Shown here in pieces: positions 1-12,915 of a stretch of 64,000 bases of DNA (position 1 is its first letter; every line of letters starts with the position of its first letter). Origin of the DNA: Terfezia claveryi (lineage: Eukaryota > Ascomycota > Pezizomycetes > Pezizales > Pezizaceae). The notes beneath the pieces were generated by a model that was not told the DNA's origin, searched no databases, and saw only the letters and a list, made by a program, of their open reading frames with translations. The stretch is taken from assembly GCA_015179025.1 (NCBI GenBank), contig WHUX01000053.1:124001-188000 (forward strand), in the 5' to 3' direction. The position numbers and the translations under genes were made by a program.

Positions 1-1871
1 ATATGTTCCGGAGGTGAGTTGTCTCGAGCTTACAAGCTCCTTTCTATATTTGCTGATCCTTCCTGCTACAGAAGCCCACAGAGCTGGTAGCTATGTTTGG
101 CCTGATTCTGAAATGCTCCGATATCACGCTGGATCCATACAAAGTCCCCTTCGCAGAAGTTAAACCAGATACTTCATTTGAACAATTCGCAGATATTCCT
201 TGGGATGACAAACCGTCATCTCGTTACGAGAAGAGTGTCTGGCGTCTTGCCAGTGTCCTTTTTGATCCTATTGAAAACCCGAATCCCATGCATATTGATG
301 ACATATACTATGACAGTAAGACCCGCAAAGAGAAACTCTCACGATTCCTGGAGGATTCTGTTGCGAGTATTGTTGACTATCACGCTAGGAGTACTGCATC
401 TGCTGAAGAAAAGGCGTTGGCGCATCTCACAGGTCATCGAATCGAGCAAGCATGTTCTGCTTTGCTAGAAGGGAACTGCTATCGCCTGGCTATCCTTGTT
501 TCCATGATTGGGGGTGACCGTCAAATGCGAGAAGATATTATGGAGCAAATTAAGGAGTGGAAGGTCAAGGGTTACTTGGCGGAAATCTCGTTGCGAGTCC
601 GGGCATTGTATGAGCTCTTGGCAGGAAACACTTGCTTCTCTGATGGACTTAAAAAACCATATGAAGATGCTGCACCCAGCTTTTTCATTCCTCAGCACTT
701 CAACCTGGATTGGAAACGGACGTTTGGACTGAAGTTATGGTATGGGACGACGGAAGACCAGAGTATTGGAGATGCGGTGTCTCTGTATGAGCAGGATTTC
801 TTGGACAAATATCCAGGGGATGTGCAAAAGCCTACGCCATGGTATGCCCCTGATGATGCGGAGTCTGAGCAGTACGATATTTTGTGGGGACTTTTGAAAA
901 TTCTCGCCGACGAACGAGTCCCGTTGCAAAATGTTCTCACTACGAAGTGGGCAGATAGGGTTCATGATGACTATCGCCTCCCATGGCAGCTGTGGAGCTT
1001 GATGTCTCGTAGAAGGATCCGCGATTTCAGCGTTACTCCAGATCAAAAGGCTCACGGCATCACACCGAATGAACGAGCGCATGAGCTCACAATCAACTTT
1101 GGGGCACAATTGGAAGCACTGGGACACTGGCACTGGGCAATGCTCATTCTAATGCATCTACTGGATACGGATGCAAGGGAATTGGGTATGAAGGCATTGC
1201 TGGCTAGGCATGTGGAAGATTTGGGGGATTGGAGTGACAAGTTGGTTTTCGTGAAGGAGACATTATTAGTGCCGGACATGTGGATCAATGAGGCGAAGGC
1301 CCTTCATGCTAGGCATATGCAACTGCATGTCAGGGAGGCGGAGTATCTACTTTCAGCGCATGCCTGGGCAGAGGCTCATAGGACTTTAGTCCAGCAAGTT
1401 GCCCCTGCGGCGGTAATCTCGGGTGATCTGGAGCAGCTGAGAAATTTGTTGGCGAAATTTGAGGATGTTAACAAGGTCGAAAACTGGACGCTTGGAGGTC
1501 AGGTATATCTTGATTACATCACTCTGCTAAACTTGAAGGATGACTTGCCTGCTGCTATGGCTGTGGCTCCTGTACCTACTGGAAGGGGATCGAGAGCGGG
1601 TTCGGCGGCACCGGGAAGGAACGATTTGATGCCTGTCTGTAAGAGGCTACTTGGGGCATTGTCGAATATGGAGCAAGTCCATTTCGAACAGAAGGTTGCA
1701 GTGAGAGAGATGGGAGCGGTGGTGAGTGGGGTTATATTGAAGGTGGGAGGTGCATTAGCAAGTGAGGCGCCGAGGATCCTAGATTTGCCGTTGACGGAGG
1801 ACCAGTATCTGAAGAAGACAGTGAGATTGTCGCTGGAATATTACAAGGCGAGGTTGGTAGAAGGGATATAG
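1..1871 (+). CDS. Nup96 part of Nup98-Nup96 nucleoporin precursor (3' end of gene)
   Basis: Partial gene entering from the left edge; exons <1..13 and 72..1871, stop TAG at 1869-1871. The 58-bp intron 14..71 has donor GTGAGT, branch CTGAT and acceptor CAG, and joins in frame as YVPE-KPTELVAM. About 603 codons are visible. The stretch LFDPIENPNPMHIDDIYYD, then KEKLSRFLED, and an all-helical body with EQACSALLEGNCYRLAILVS match the Nup96 (yeast Nup145C) helical solenoid. Family knowledge: Nup96 is a subunit of the Y-shaped Nup84/Nup107 scaffold of the nuclear pore and is usually released by autoproteolysis from a Nup98-Nup96 precursor. The FG-repeat and autoprotease portion would lie left of the window. 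The ATG at 93 is an internal Met, not the start. The next gene converges on it. Confidence 0.9.
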
Positions 1872-2909
1872 TTACTCCATTTTCTTCGACTTTTTCTTCG
1901 ACTGTTTTGAAGGGGATGGTGAGAGAGGATACATAAGACGTGATGAGATGGGAGGATAATCTTGTACGATGGGTATGATTGGATGGATTTGCACCTTAGT
2001 TTCGCTTTTAAGCTCGGCTTTTTCTCTCTTAAGATATGGAAGTGGCATGTTGGTTGCTTGTTCAGTGATGTTTTCGAAATTTTTTCAGTCTGTAGTTACT
2101 ATAGCATAGTTGTCACCATCGAATACTAGTGGCTCCAGATGGTCTTCGAGCACCTGTTTAGTGTTGGTGTTACTGTATTTATCAGTCAGTAGTAATTTCT
2201 ACAGATGTCCTGTTACCCTGAATGCTGGGAATGGGACCAAATTTGCCGCGCAACCAGACTTACAACTCATGATTCAGGAGAGGAGGATAAGGGAGATAAG
2301 GCCTCTTCTCAATGAGATATAGAAGGAGGAGGAGGGACCGGCCATGAACGTTTGGAGACAGCCCAACTGATTGCCCCAACAGCTTTGTTTCTGACCGTGG
2401 GCTGCATTGGAAAGCGCTATGAAATTTGTCATCGCTCAAGAGATCCGATTGCATTTGCTAGTGGATTGTGTGTGGGTGAGCTTTGTAGTAACATGCTCTT
2501 GTCAATACAAGATATCTAAAGATATATAGCATTACCCCGAGCTGCGAAAGTGACTCAGTATCCTATTTCGAGTACAGTACAAACCATATTAAGCATTTTC
2601 CAAAGCAACCCAAGTAGCAAACCTAACTAATATCCTCCAAGCTATTAAGCTAAACTCCGTGCCCAAATCCTTTATGCCTTGCATGTAATCCAAAGTCCGG
2701 AACCCAATCAACAGAAAAAGCACATGTAAAACCTCAGAGAAATCTCCATGAAAAAGTAATGAAATTTGAAAGAACAGCACTAGTACACCCTCGATATCCT
2801 CGCTATAAAATACAAACCGATGCCAGAATGCTGAAAGACATTAAAAACAGCACCTAATTCGTCGCCTGATTACTCAAACATTCCCCTGCCTTCACCCCTC
2901 ACTGTCTCC
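1872..2909. other. Convergent intergenic region
   Basis: About 1 kb between the 3' ends of the nucleoporin gene and the CM1-protein gene. Only short open frames with non-ATG or poor starts occur here. No repeat or RNA gene was seen. It presumably carries both 3' UTRs. Confidence 0.6.
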
Positions 2910-4680
2910 TCAAGCCTGCAGCATCTTCCTCGCCAAAGCCACTCTTCCAACCACCAGCCTTGACAAACTATCCAAATGTCTCCTCCTCTGTGCTACCGCC
3001 GATGTTGTAGACGGAGCTGGTATTCTGCTCTTATTCCCACGAGTATTCACATTCACCACCGACGATGTCGGAAAGTTGATTCTTTCCGGTAATTGTAAAT
3101 CGCCAATCGTCGGATTACAGTATGGGAGAACAGATTGTTCATCAATAGGTTCAAGATCCCCCGATACCGGGCCGGTATAGCTGACTCTTTTCGCTACTGT
3201 AGCTAATGCCGATGCTCTTGGTTTCCTCTCCACATCGTGTTCTCCAGTAACGAGGTACGCCTTGTTAGGTTCCGGTGAGGCGGTCATAGGAGTGAGTGTG
3301 TGCTGTAAACTTGTGATACTCCCGCCAATGTCAGAGTCGAACATATCTTCCTCTTCACTGCTGTCGTCACTTGTATCAGGTTCTTCTTCGCGGTTGAATT
3401 TCAGTATTTTCCTTCTAAGGCTTCCTCGCTTGGTGTATGCTGAGGCTATTGAGCTTGGAGGAGTGACCCTAGACGCGTGAGCCCTAGCCACGATAAACTT
3501 AGGGGTGACTAATTGTGGAGGACAATTTGATTTGGGGTCATCCGTTTCTTGGTATTCACTACCGGAAACACTGATGTAATCAGTTCCCTCCTCACTTTCA
3601 GGCCCCCTCTGGGGAGTGGGCATATCCTCCCCACTGCTGCTGTCATCATCCGCCTCCTCGCCCTCGGATGCAACGTGCCTCGGTATGGGTATCCGGCGAA
3701 GAGAGCAACATGTTGAGACGCTAGGTGATGAGAGGAAAGGTAACCCAAACGCTTGATGCTTGTTGGGCAAAGGTGACTGAAGCCTACTTCGACTGATTCC
3801 TGTACTGGTAGATGTCGTACTCCTATCAGAAAGGGTAGGACTGACACGGCCACCTGCATGAACAGAAGGCCCTAGGAACTCGGGTGCCTGTGAAGTAGAC
3901 TGAGGTGTCTTCGAATAACCCAAACGGGGCGAAGATCTTGATCCCTCTACCCTCATTACATGGCTTCTCGGGGCACTACACTTTCCTCCTTCTAAAATGT
4001 ATCCTTCGTGTGGGGGCTGCTGGTGATGTTGAACCTGCTGTTTCCTTGATAACTCTTCCAAAACGACACTGGTTGCCCCTAGCCTCTCGTACATCCTACA
4101 AGCCTCATCGAGTTCCCTTTCCCGCTTTTCCAACTCCTCCTTAGTCCGTGTCAAATCCCGTTTCAATTGTCGATTCTCCCTACTTAGTGTCTCCACCTGA
4201 CGTGTAAGCTTCTCGTTCATAGTTCCGAGCTCGTCCCGTTTCTTCTTTAACATAGTAACGTCTATTTTGAGGGCCCAATTCTCACGGCCAATTTTAATCA
4301 TATGCTACAATATCGAATATCTTGTATTAGTGGATGAGGAAAATAATAACAACCAACAAGTGGAGAAGAAAATGGCGCACTTGTTCTTGCTCCCGTAACC
4401 CCATACCCAATGACACTCTTTTCTCAGTTCTCAGGGTAGATGTTACCGAATCTTCACTCCCTCTTCCCAAGGAACTGCATATGCTAACAGGTCTGCGTCT
4501 AAGGGCATCGCTTGGTTCTTTATTCGTGTTATCACTACCTAGAAGGCAGTACTCTTTCCTAGGTAGTACTCTTCTCGAACTTGTCGATGCCACGCTGCCT
4601 CTTCGTTGCCTGTCCCTGTTCCTGTCTCTGCCTAGCTTCTCTGCCAGGGAGAAAGGAGGAGGAAGGGCAGTTGTCGACAT
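2910..4680 (-). CDS. CM1-motif (Cnn_1N-like) coiled-coil protein
   Basis: Two exons: 4680..4381 and 4304..2910, giving 564 aa. The 76-bp intron 4380..4305 has an unusual donor GTGCGC, branch CTAAT and acceptor TAG. Splicing creates GLREQEQHMIKIGRENWALK, which has the LREQE...KEN..LK pattern of the CM1 motif of centrosomin, Mto1 and Pcp1. A coiled coil of about 75 residues follows (residues 101-175), then a long Ser/Pro-rich, acidic, probably disordered tail. Family knowledge: CM1 proteins recruit gamma-tubulin complexes to microtubule-organising centres. The protein is much shorter than Mto1 or Pcp1, so it may be a separate fungal CM1 family. The ATG at 4680 is the first in frame; the frame runs further upstream only from a TTG. 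The junction is well supported; the cellular role is inferred. Confidence 0.7.
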
Positions 4681-5538
4681 TTCAGAGGGTATTGACTGAA
4701 CACTTACTGCTGAAGCTATATGGCTCAAGCAATAGTAGTATAAGACGAGTATCTCGGGAATATCTCAAGGGATAAAGTTTCCAAAATGTAGGGAAAACTG
4801 TCCCGGAAGGAGTTAAACAATGGAGATGTGGAGGTGAGCTGAGACGGAACAGATTAGCGAGCACTGAGCCTGCTGCTCCCCTCTTTTCAGCCTGGTTCCA
4901 AGTTTGCCTGCGGCATTCCCTGGGAGCCACCTGGCTGGTCAACCGCTTTCGTCTGCATTCCCATGGTCGAATCGTGTGTAATGTGCAAATCTGAGAGGGG
5001 AAACTGGTTGGCACGCTGTCATTATGGTTGCAGCTGGTGGTTGTGGATTGGAGGGAATTATCTAGTCATGCTGCTCGCCAAACGCTAAGACACGTGGATG
5101 CACCTGGGCCTGGCCGATGTTTCTAAACGCAGATAATAAGGCTCAACCGACAGTACTTGAACGTCAACAATTTCCGGGAAACAAATCAGACGTTCCATCT
5201 GCTAGGAAGCAATATTCCTGCTGCTGCAGAACCCCGAGAGGCCGGCCGATAGATACATGATCAACATCGTGATATTCATACATACAGTATTCATAGCAAT
5301 GTGTCTTGAAGATTTGACAGACGTTATAGGCATGTAATTGTAAATAGACTAAGTCACACCACAACGCCAGGTTCCCCGAACAAAAACGCTGATCTGCAAA
5401 CCCCGCACCATCTCCCGTTGCCAAAACAAACCAACCGTCAAAAAAACACCGGCCCAAATTGTGCATCTAACTCCAACCATTGTTCCCAGGTCAATAAACA
5501 CAGTACTCTATCCAAAGCACCCGAATAATAATTTTTCA
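4681..5538. other. Intergenic region
   Basis: About 860 bp between the start of the CM1-protein gene and the stop of the next minus-strand gene. A GTAAGT close upstream of the ATG at 4680 (about 4700) could be a 5' UTR intron donor, but no partner was fixed. No other feature was seen. Confidence 0.5.
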
Positions 5539-6649
5539 TCAATCCTCCTCCCTCCTTCCCAGGCAAAAGATGCCACATATCTGCCAGAATTTCCACTTCT
5601 CCATTACCCCGCTTCCATTAGTAACACTGCCCGTCCTGCTTCTTCCCCGACTCCTCAGCGAATCCGGCGTTGACGCGCCAGTTGCAGAAAACCCAATAGT
5701 AGCGCCCATCTGGCTACTGCCTTCCCCTATATCACTCCTAGCAATTGGTGCACTATGGAAGGGATGGTTGGCTAAAGAACCATAGGATCTGTATCCTGAT
5801 GTTGGAGGGCGGAAAATAGGGCCCTGTGGTGGTGTCCGGATAGGGCTGGAAGCAGAATAATTCCGATTGAAGAATGACGCAGAAATCGGAGGTGTCCCAC
5901 CAAGGGGAGGAGTAGCAGGGGATAGCGGTGCTTCTACTTTATTGGCCGAAGCTAATTAGTATATTGACCATAGCATGAGCACGTACGGCATTTAACGAAA
6001 TTATCTCACCTGCATTATTCGAAGCAGGTATGGACTGGTATATTGGCTGACTGGGGCTAGCATATTCATACACTTCGTCATTATAGTAATCGAAGGAATC
6101 GCTCCTCGATGACTCTGTGCGAGCCTTCTTCCGCCGACCTCGAGGCAACAACTGAGCATCGTCCCCGTCGTCATCATCTTCTCCCGTAAATTCGCTACTT
6201 GGTCGCCGATCTAATCGTGGAAACGCTAATTCCTCCGTCAAGGTATTATTACTTTTCCGCTCGATGATTGTCTCCAATCCTAGAGATGGCCGACCAGTTC
6301 TCCGGTTGACTTGGCTCCAATTCACTCCACTCCCGGCTCCAGCGTCCGTATTCGTTTCAGCTGTGCTCGGCAGCCTACCTGCATCCTCATCCTCAGTTGT
6401 GTTGACAATTCCAACATCGCTAGACCGCACTGGCGCAAAACCCGTACCTCTCTTCCCAGAAGGTGGTGGAGTCCCCTCAACCTCAGAGTCGGAGGCAAGT
6501 GGCGCTTCATAGATACTGGAATGCGGGGACGGTTCATCCTCTGAGGAATCCGCAAGTGGGGCTAGGACCTTCCCGTGATTTCTGCGGGAGCGGCTTTCTC
6601 GAGATGTGTGGGATATGGCCGGAATGTTCTCGCCAGTGCGAGAGGACAT
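5539..6649 (-). CDS. Uncharacterised Ser-rich, acidic, low-complexity protein
   Basis: Two exons: 6649..6010 and 5951..5539, giving 350 aa. The 58-bp intron 6009..5952 has donor GTGAGA, branch ACTAAT and acceptor TAG, and joins in frame as NNAG-ASANKVEAP. The gene ends at a double TGA. I do not recognise a family. Visible features are an N-terminal region rich in Ser, Arg and Glu, an acidic stretch GEDDDDGDDAQ (about residue 178) followed by a basic GRRKKAR that could be a nuclear localisation signal, a Tyr-rich segment YYNDEVYEYASP, many SP/TP sites after the splice, and a C-terminal KWKFWQICGIFCLGRREED. Composition suggests a disordered, phosphorylated nuclear protein; this is inference. 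The ATG at 6649 is the first one in frame. A further exon cannot be excluded. Confidence 0.6.
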
Positions 6650-9600
6650 TTTCGGAGCTAAAATTGAAAAAAAAAAAATGTGTACTATAGCTTGTTCGTG
6701 AAACCTTCTTTTGATAATTCTCAATGTTTATTTGCTTCGTTTCTCGTAGCTGGTACCAAGTCAAAAGAAAAGCATCATGCGCCAACCGAGCAACGGAGTT
6801 GTTGAATAGAAACACTCAACGCGCTCAAATGAAGAGCCGGTTAAAAAAAAATAACAATGCGGTGGTGTGAAGCTTCAGAGATGCACAATGTCTGCTGTCC
6901 AGTGATGAGTGAGGGGGTACATCTTCAGCAATTCCCACTAACACGAGAAACGTGGGAGTTTCTTGGCGATTGTAGTCAGGTGATACCCGTACCTTGTTTT
7001 CGGCAGATTTGGTGGGAGTCGGATCTTAATTCTCCGATTTGCGAACAGTAGTCACTGACAACTTCACATGTCTTGAAGAGTCGCACGGTACAGGACAAAT
7101 CACTTTGATTTCTGCCCAAGATTATCTAGATTATGGAACACGTATGGTCTGTAGGCACTCTACCACATGTTTGTATTTTCGTGCCTGGCTAACGGAATTT
7201 TACTTCACAGGTAGTCTTGTGGTTCTCTCAATTCAACTACTCCTGGTGAAATCTCTCGCGGGATACCCTGTCTTTGTCTTAGAACTTTGTGGCACTTATT
7301 GCCGAGGTTCTGGTACATCTTTGGGACTTCTGTTTTGGAAAGTCAAGCCAATTAATCCCGGAGGATATGGTTTGACCAGTCGACATCTTACAGCAAGTAT
7401 AGATAATGGTAACAGTTGGGCATGGAGTTTCCCGCTTAATGGCCATAGGCCGAATCTTAGGGACAAGACGCAAGCAAATGAGTTCCTATAGACTAGCAGC
7501 ACAGCATCGAAGCTTCCTATATTTGAATCCTCTGCGGGCCAGAACAAACGGCAACAGCACTATACAGCTGTACCTTGACCTCGAGCCATGAGTATTCAAT
7601 GTTTGGAAACAGGCGGAAGTTCTGCAGATCGATTGATTCGATGCAATAGGTCATCGGATTCTAGGCCAGCGCTTCGGCTTTAGCTTTCCGTTCTGTATAT
7701 GGGGCCCGGGCTCGAGCGCAACGCAGATTAGGAATGTGTCACTTTCTTTTTCTAGTTATCGTTCAGGGCGATCTGCGAAAGGCATAAGATATTGAATACG
7801 AGTGCTTTGCATCGTATAAGCGTGGAACGGATATAATACAGTGAATTGAAGTATCACCTGGCTTCTTTGCTCTTCATACATCAATGCGAGCCGTGTATTA
7901 GTCTTTGATGCAGTATGTCCAACTGCAAACCCGCTTCGAGCCCGCTGTGCGCAAGAGACATAAGATGAGAACCCCTGGTCTCTTTTTCTAGCCTGAAGAT
8001 GTTTAACACAATGGCAAAGTATCACATCTCACAACGTTGGCATTCTAATGCCGGCTACCGTACCGAGCGTGGAATCAGGCCACCTTACTTTCGCACATGT
8101 TCCCCACCCGCGGTTTATGGTAACATTACCAGCGGGCCATGTGGGCAAGCGTCATGAAGCCAGGACAGATGGACACCTAAACCAGGAAGGCCCCAGAGAA
8201 GTAGCCAATGCCACCAGTGACTGCTGGCTTTTACTTCATGTTTCGGGAGAATGCATATGTGGCAAGGGCATATCATATGTTATATACTGTTGGTGATATG
8301 TATGTGCTCGGACAAGGAAAGGTATAGAGAGCGCTAAGGGGGTATATGTCATGCAAGAGTCCATGTGACAAGTAACTTTTGTTAATAGCCAATCGTGAAG
8401 ATAGGCGAGGAGGTGACTATTGAGATACGGGCTGGCTGGTCGCAGGAAATGTGCATTGAATAAGGCAGACGACAGCTGGAATGCAACGGTACGAAAACTT
8501 GGGTAACTTTGAGAAGACCACACCCATTCATTAGGTGATCCTTCTCCCATTCCCAGGTGTGAATATATCTACTGGAGTAATCTGTTGGTTCTCGGCACAT
8601 GAGGTGTTCCTGGTCATGCAGGAGGTGGAAGATGCAAGCAATCTCGTCAACGTTCTTTGGTGTAAACACCCCCACTTCACACTTCGAATAACAATGTTCG
8701 GCTGTAGCAGGAAATATACAAAGCAAACTAGAGTTACAGTGGTTCGTACGAACCTATACATATCCCGCAAAAACAAAGGCTGGTACGTAATGGCGCACTT
8801 ATCACACTAAGGTATAGAAGCAAATAAAACCAGCAGCTTTCTGTGCTCTAATGCCGCATTTTGAGATGCAGTAGGGTGACGAATGTTACATTCGAGATCC
8901 GGATCAACAGTTTGACGTGGCCATAAACCATGAATTGAATATAGGGCAGTAGGATTAGCCCGGGCTTTTCTCACCTCGGATCGGCTTGGGCACTGGTGTA
9001 GGCGTTATAATAACGCCCACGCTGGTTCATATTGAATAGCTGTAAGAAAAGGAATAGAACTGGGCAAGCCCTTCAGAAAGATATAACATTCCGAAGTTAG
9101 TTATTACAAAACTATCATGCATGAGATTACCCTGAACTGCATACGATTCCCAGCTCAAACTTCGTGTATCGAGACGGGGCCTTGGGGTAGACCTTGCTAA
9201 GAGCGATTTCTCCCCCCCTAACAATAGCCTTTTCAACCATTCTTTTCATGGCCCGTCAAAGGTAAGTGGCTTAAAATCTAACATATCATTCAACATTAGC
9301 AACTACTTGGGTGATACTTCAGGGTTCAGAGACAAAAAAAGATGAAGCTACTTATCTCACGGAATAATGGGCTGTAGGACAGAGAGCTCTTGGCCTATAG
9401 CACAGACTCTGTGCTCCGCAGCCGTAATTTTTTCAAGGCTTATTCCATACCATAGCTGAGCCTCAATGTGACCAAACCAGACCACATATATTCTTCTTAT
9501 CACAAAGTCATCTCCAAAAAGAGCAACCACAACATCTGCCCTGTATCACGATCATTAATTATCACAGGCTACCGCATCGTCCTTCGTGGAGCAACCCGGT

Positions 9601-11841
9601 ACCGTTAGCAATACAACCCAAGTCAGACAAGGATAACTCGACTGCCAAGATCAACTTAGATATGTCTGCTAATAAGTAAAGAGCCCCTTGAAATGTTCTT
9701 GCTCTAGAAGCACTCAAACGTAAGTGGGGTAATGAAAAATCTCATCATGAAGTACAAAGGTGCACAGAGGCCTGTATGGACACTAAATACAGGCTACACT
9801 GCAGACAATAATTAATTCCGGTCCAGGCCCGATAACCTCATCATGCGAGTACGGACTTTAAAATAAAATTAAGAAAAACCTCATGTTGGCATTCGAGTCA
9901 TGGTGCAACGATTACCCATAAGAATGCATCTTGCAGCACGTCCTTGCATCAAGGCTGAAGAAAAATGAAGAATAGACGGAGTAATTGTAAGTACCAGGAG
10001 TATCTGGGCCTCAACCCGTAGAATGAATGTAAGAAAGTACATGCGAGATACCATTACACGGCGTTACGGCTTCCATCTCATCCCCACCAATGCTTTTCAG
10101 CCGTGAGCCAATTACAGCGCTCGACTTTATCCTATCCATTCCGTTTTGGGACCACCAGGTCAGGAGCATGGATTTGTTAGAATGCATGGGCAGGATATAC
10201 CAATCCAGTGGGATTCAACCCATGGGAGTACAGACCTGATCTTAACTGGGCCACATTCGGTATTACTTTCCTTTCTTCAGCAGAGGAAAACTGCTTGCAA
10301 AGATAAACGTTATAAACGGCCAATAGGCATACATGAGGGTCTCTGACCACTCGGAGATGAGGTGGGGATTCGTATTCCCCTTGCTGTCTACGGGTTGAAG
10401 TCCCTTTTTTTTGATGAAAGGGGAATGCCCCCAGCAGCAAGGGTTCATGAACCATACGAAAATCTAGCCTTGCCCCCAATTTCATCTCCTGACGAACAGC
10501 CATGCAAGGTCTGTCTGTACCTTAGCAATTTGGGCATGAGGTTCAGACTTGGAACGACGGTGTCTCCTCTTAGTCAGTTTTCGGTAATGACTGTAGGCTT
10601 CAAATAAACATCACTTGAAACTAACTAGCTATCATTTATCTACCTCGAACAGTCAAGGACTCCCTCAAACCCTCAAACACATCAACGGTATGCTGTAGCC
10701 ATGTACAAACCGGCATCAAGTGACTCAGACTAACCGGACGATGATGTTGGCCCATGCCACAAACCTCCCTTTACTTGGATAATTCAATGGTGCAAACGGA
10801 GCTGAATATATATGTAAATCTTTAGGGCAATGTATTATCCTGCTGCTCCGGTACCTGGGTGGGCACATAAATTGAGTAAGGCTTCCGCCTGGACTATCGT
10901 GTTCCGAAGGATACGCCAGAATGTGAATGTGACTCGGAGAGACTTGGACGAACCCTACTTCTGGAGCTCAACTGACGACGAAAAGTAGTTGCAGCTTATC
11001 AGCCCCCTTGTTAATCTTGATTGATATTTGCTTTTTTATACAAGCTACTGATGAATTCAAACGCGTCGTTGAAAGCACAGACAGTTTCCGTCATCGCCGC
11101 CGAATAATCGGGTCTTTCAGGTCGCTTTGAACCCTAGCTCTGCTGACGCTTACCCAAGTTCTATGCCTTCATGCCCAATTGATTGGAGCCTGCGTACCCT
11201 TCAACTGATACTTCAACGAAATGGAATGCTCCTCATTAATCTCCTGGGGTACCTGGATCTTTGCTCTTCCATCCACTGATTGGCATCTAGGAAGGCCCCT
11301 GTTTGTGCCAGATCCTTTCACTCAAGTCTAGCATGAATGCATAGAGAGGCACCTTGCTCAAGAATGGGAGGCCACCAAGTGACAGCCTTGTACCACGATT
11401 AGTCTCATGCGAGTCGAGAGCTTTGGGTTTATATGCCCACCACTTACAATGTTTCCGGGCTTTCATTTTTGGTTTTTGCTTCCATGACTGGCACATTTGG
11501 TCGAATGATTTCCCATATAAGGTCTTCTCTCGCTCCCCCCTTATTCTCTTTGGCTATCAAGCAGCACTCCAACAGCAGGTCTAAGACTACGCAGTATATC
11601 CAGACTCTGGCTACAGTGAGTTACGTCAAGCTCCAAGTGATGAAATACTATGGGGACTAACAGGCAGTGAAGACCCGACCCAATCGCCTTGCAGACTTGA
11701 TATCAGGCCATCATCTCCAATACGCGGTACGTTGGTCATACAACTTTATATCGCCTAAGTACACCCACCCCGAAACCGTTCTAATTCGGCACAGTCAGTT
11801 CTTCACGAAGGTGGAATTCAACTAGGATACACACTGCGAGA
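6650..11841. other. Long gene-free stretch
   Basis: About 5.2 kb in which I find no supportable gene. Open frames are below 150 codons, mostly begin at non-ATG codons, and resemble no family. No intact terminal repeats, tRNA or rRNA were recognised. It is probably old decayed intergenic or transposon sequence. Confidence 0.5.
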
Positions 11842-12096
11842 ATGCCTCAAAGGTGGATCTGTTGCTGGTGTGACAACGGGTGGACATACAAACCAGGAGA
11901 AACCAACACATGCCTGAATGACAATTGTGGCCACGAAAAGTGCAGCTGCTGCGAAGTCAGAACTTATGACAGCCTCATTAATCCGGCTCCAGGCAAAGAT
12001 TTGCCCCTGTACGAAAGTGCTCTTTGTGAACGAACCGGCTCCCACCAGTGCTCAATCATTTTTCTCGATAATTATCAACAACATATCGATCTATAA
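11842..12096 (+). CDS. Possible small Cys-rich, zinc-ribbon-like protein
   Basis: ATG-started frame of 84 aa. Residues 5-37 hold WICCWCDNGW, then CLNDNCGHEKCSCC, giving Cys at 7, 8, 10, 24, 29, 34, 36 and 37 plus His31. This W-x-C-C-x-C...C-x4-C-x-H-x2-C spacing resembles small zinc-binding proteins common in filamentous ascomycetes (from memory, not searched). The C-terminal half after about residue 60 is unremarkable and may be wrong if an intron was missed. It stands alone in a gene-poor stretch. The reading frame is short, so chance cannot be excluded. Confidence 0.4.
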   Translation: MPQRWICCWCDNGWTYKPGETNTCLNDNCGHEKCSCCEVRTYDSLINPAPGKDLPLYESALCERTGSHQCSIIFLDNYQQHIDL

Positions 12097-12867
12097 TTCA
12101 ACAATTCCATCTAAAAATTACCGCATTCCAGAATTTGCATTTCCGGGTTGGTTTTTTTCTTCCGATATGGGACACTCATTATAAGGTCGGGATCATGGCT
12201 TATGGGATGGCATGGCGTAAAAGAATGGAAAAGGTTTTTTTTTTTTGCTGTTATAGGCTGGCAGTTTTCACTTTTAATTGATTTTCTTGATTTATCTGAC
12301 GAGGAAACTGATAACGGAAGAGCCCTGCAATTAGGCATTTCATAATCGCATATGCCATAGGTTGATATCACCCTTGTTTTTGCTGATATTCTCTTTTTCT
12401 TTGACATACCTCTGCTGGGCAGGGTGCCGACACAATGGGCTATAATTTTTAGTGGAATTTTGTCCATTTTGTTTGGTCCACTCCTCTGTTATTGCTTTCT
12501 GGCCTCGGGCCTTCTTCCATACCTGAGAACTCACCCAAAAACGGTCTCTCCAGACTAGATTTCCCCTCCAAGTTTCTTGGTGGCTGGTTCGAACAAACTA
12601 CTCATGAACACAACATGGACATTTTTCTCGTCCAGTGGTGTTGATACACGCATCGAAGATGTGACATGCTTCTAATCACCTATAGAGAGCTCAAGGTAGG
12701 CTTCATTATATGCCTCGTCAAACTTCAGTGTACGAATGTGCCCCGCTCGGTGTTGAATCTGCCACGTGACTTGTACAGTGGAACCATTAGTTTTTGCGGC
12801 AGGGGTTTCTCTAGCTCCAAATTTCGCGATTTAACGATGTACGATCTTGCGACCCCTTCTAGAAGTT

Positions 12868-12904
12868 ACTGCACCCTCCTGTGCCAACCAGACTAACTGC
12901 ACCC
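12868..12904 (-). mobile_element. Mini-insertion with 9-bp target duplication ACTGCACCC
   Basis: ACTGCACCC at 12868-12876 and again at 12896-12904 flank a 19-bp insert, 12877-12895, ending GTGCCAACCAGACTA. Read on the minus strand the insert starts TAGTCTGGTTGGCAC, the fixed end shared by all family members in the window. Confidence 0.8.
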
Positions 12905-12915
12905 GTACCTTAAGC

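Noticed and set aside
7039..7491. 150-codon open frame in the 6.65-11.8 kb desert
   Set aside because: It starts at TTG, resembles nothing, and no splice sites give a better model.
12580..12600. GGTTCGAA string resembling a tRNA B box
   Set aside because: There is no A box at the right distance and no cloverleaf stems around it.
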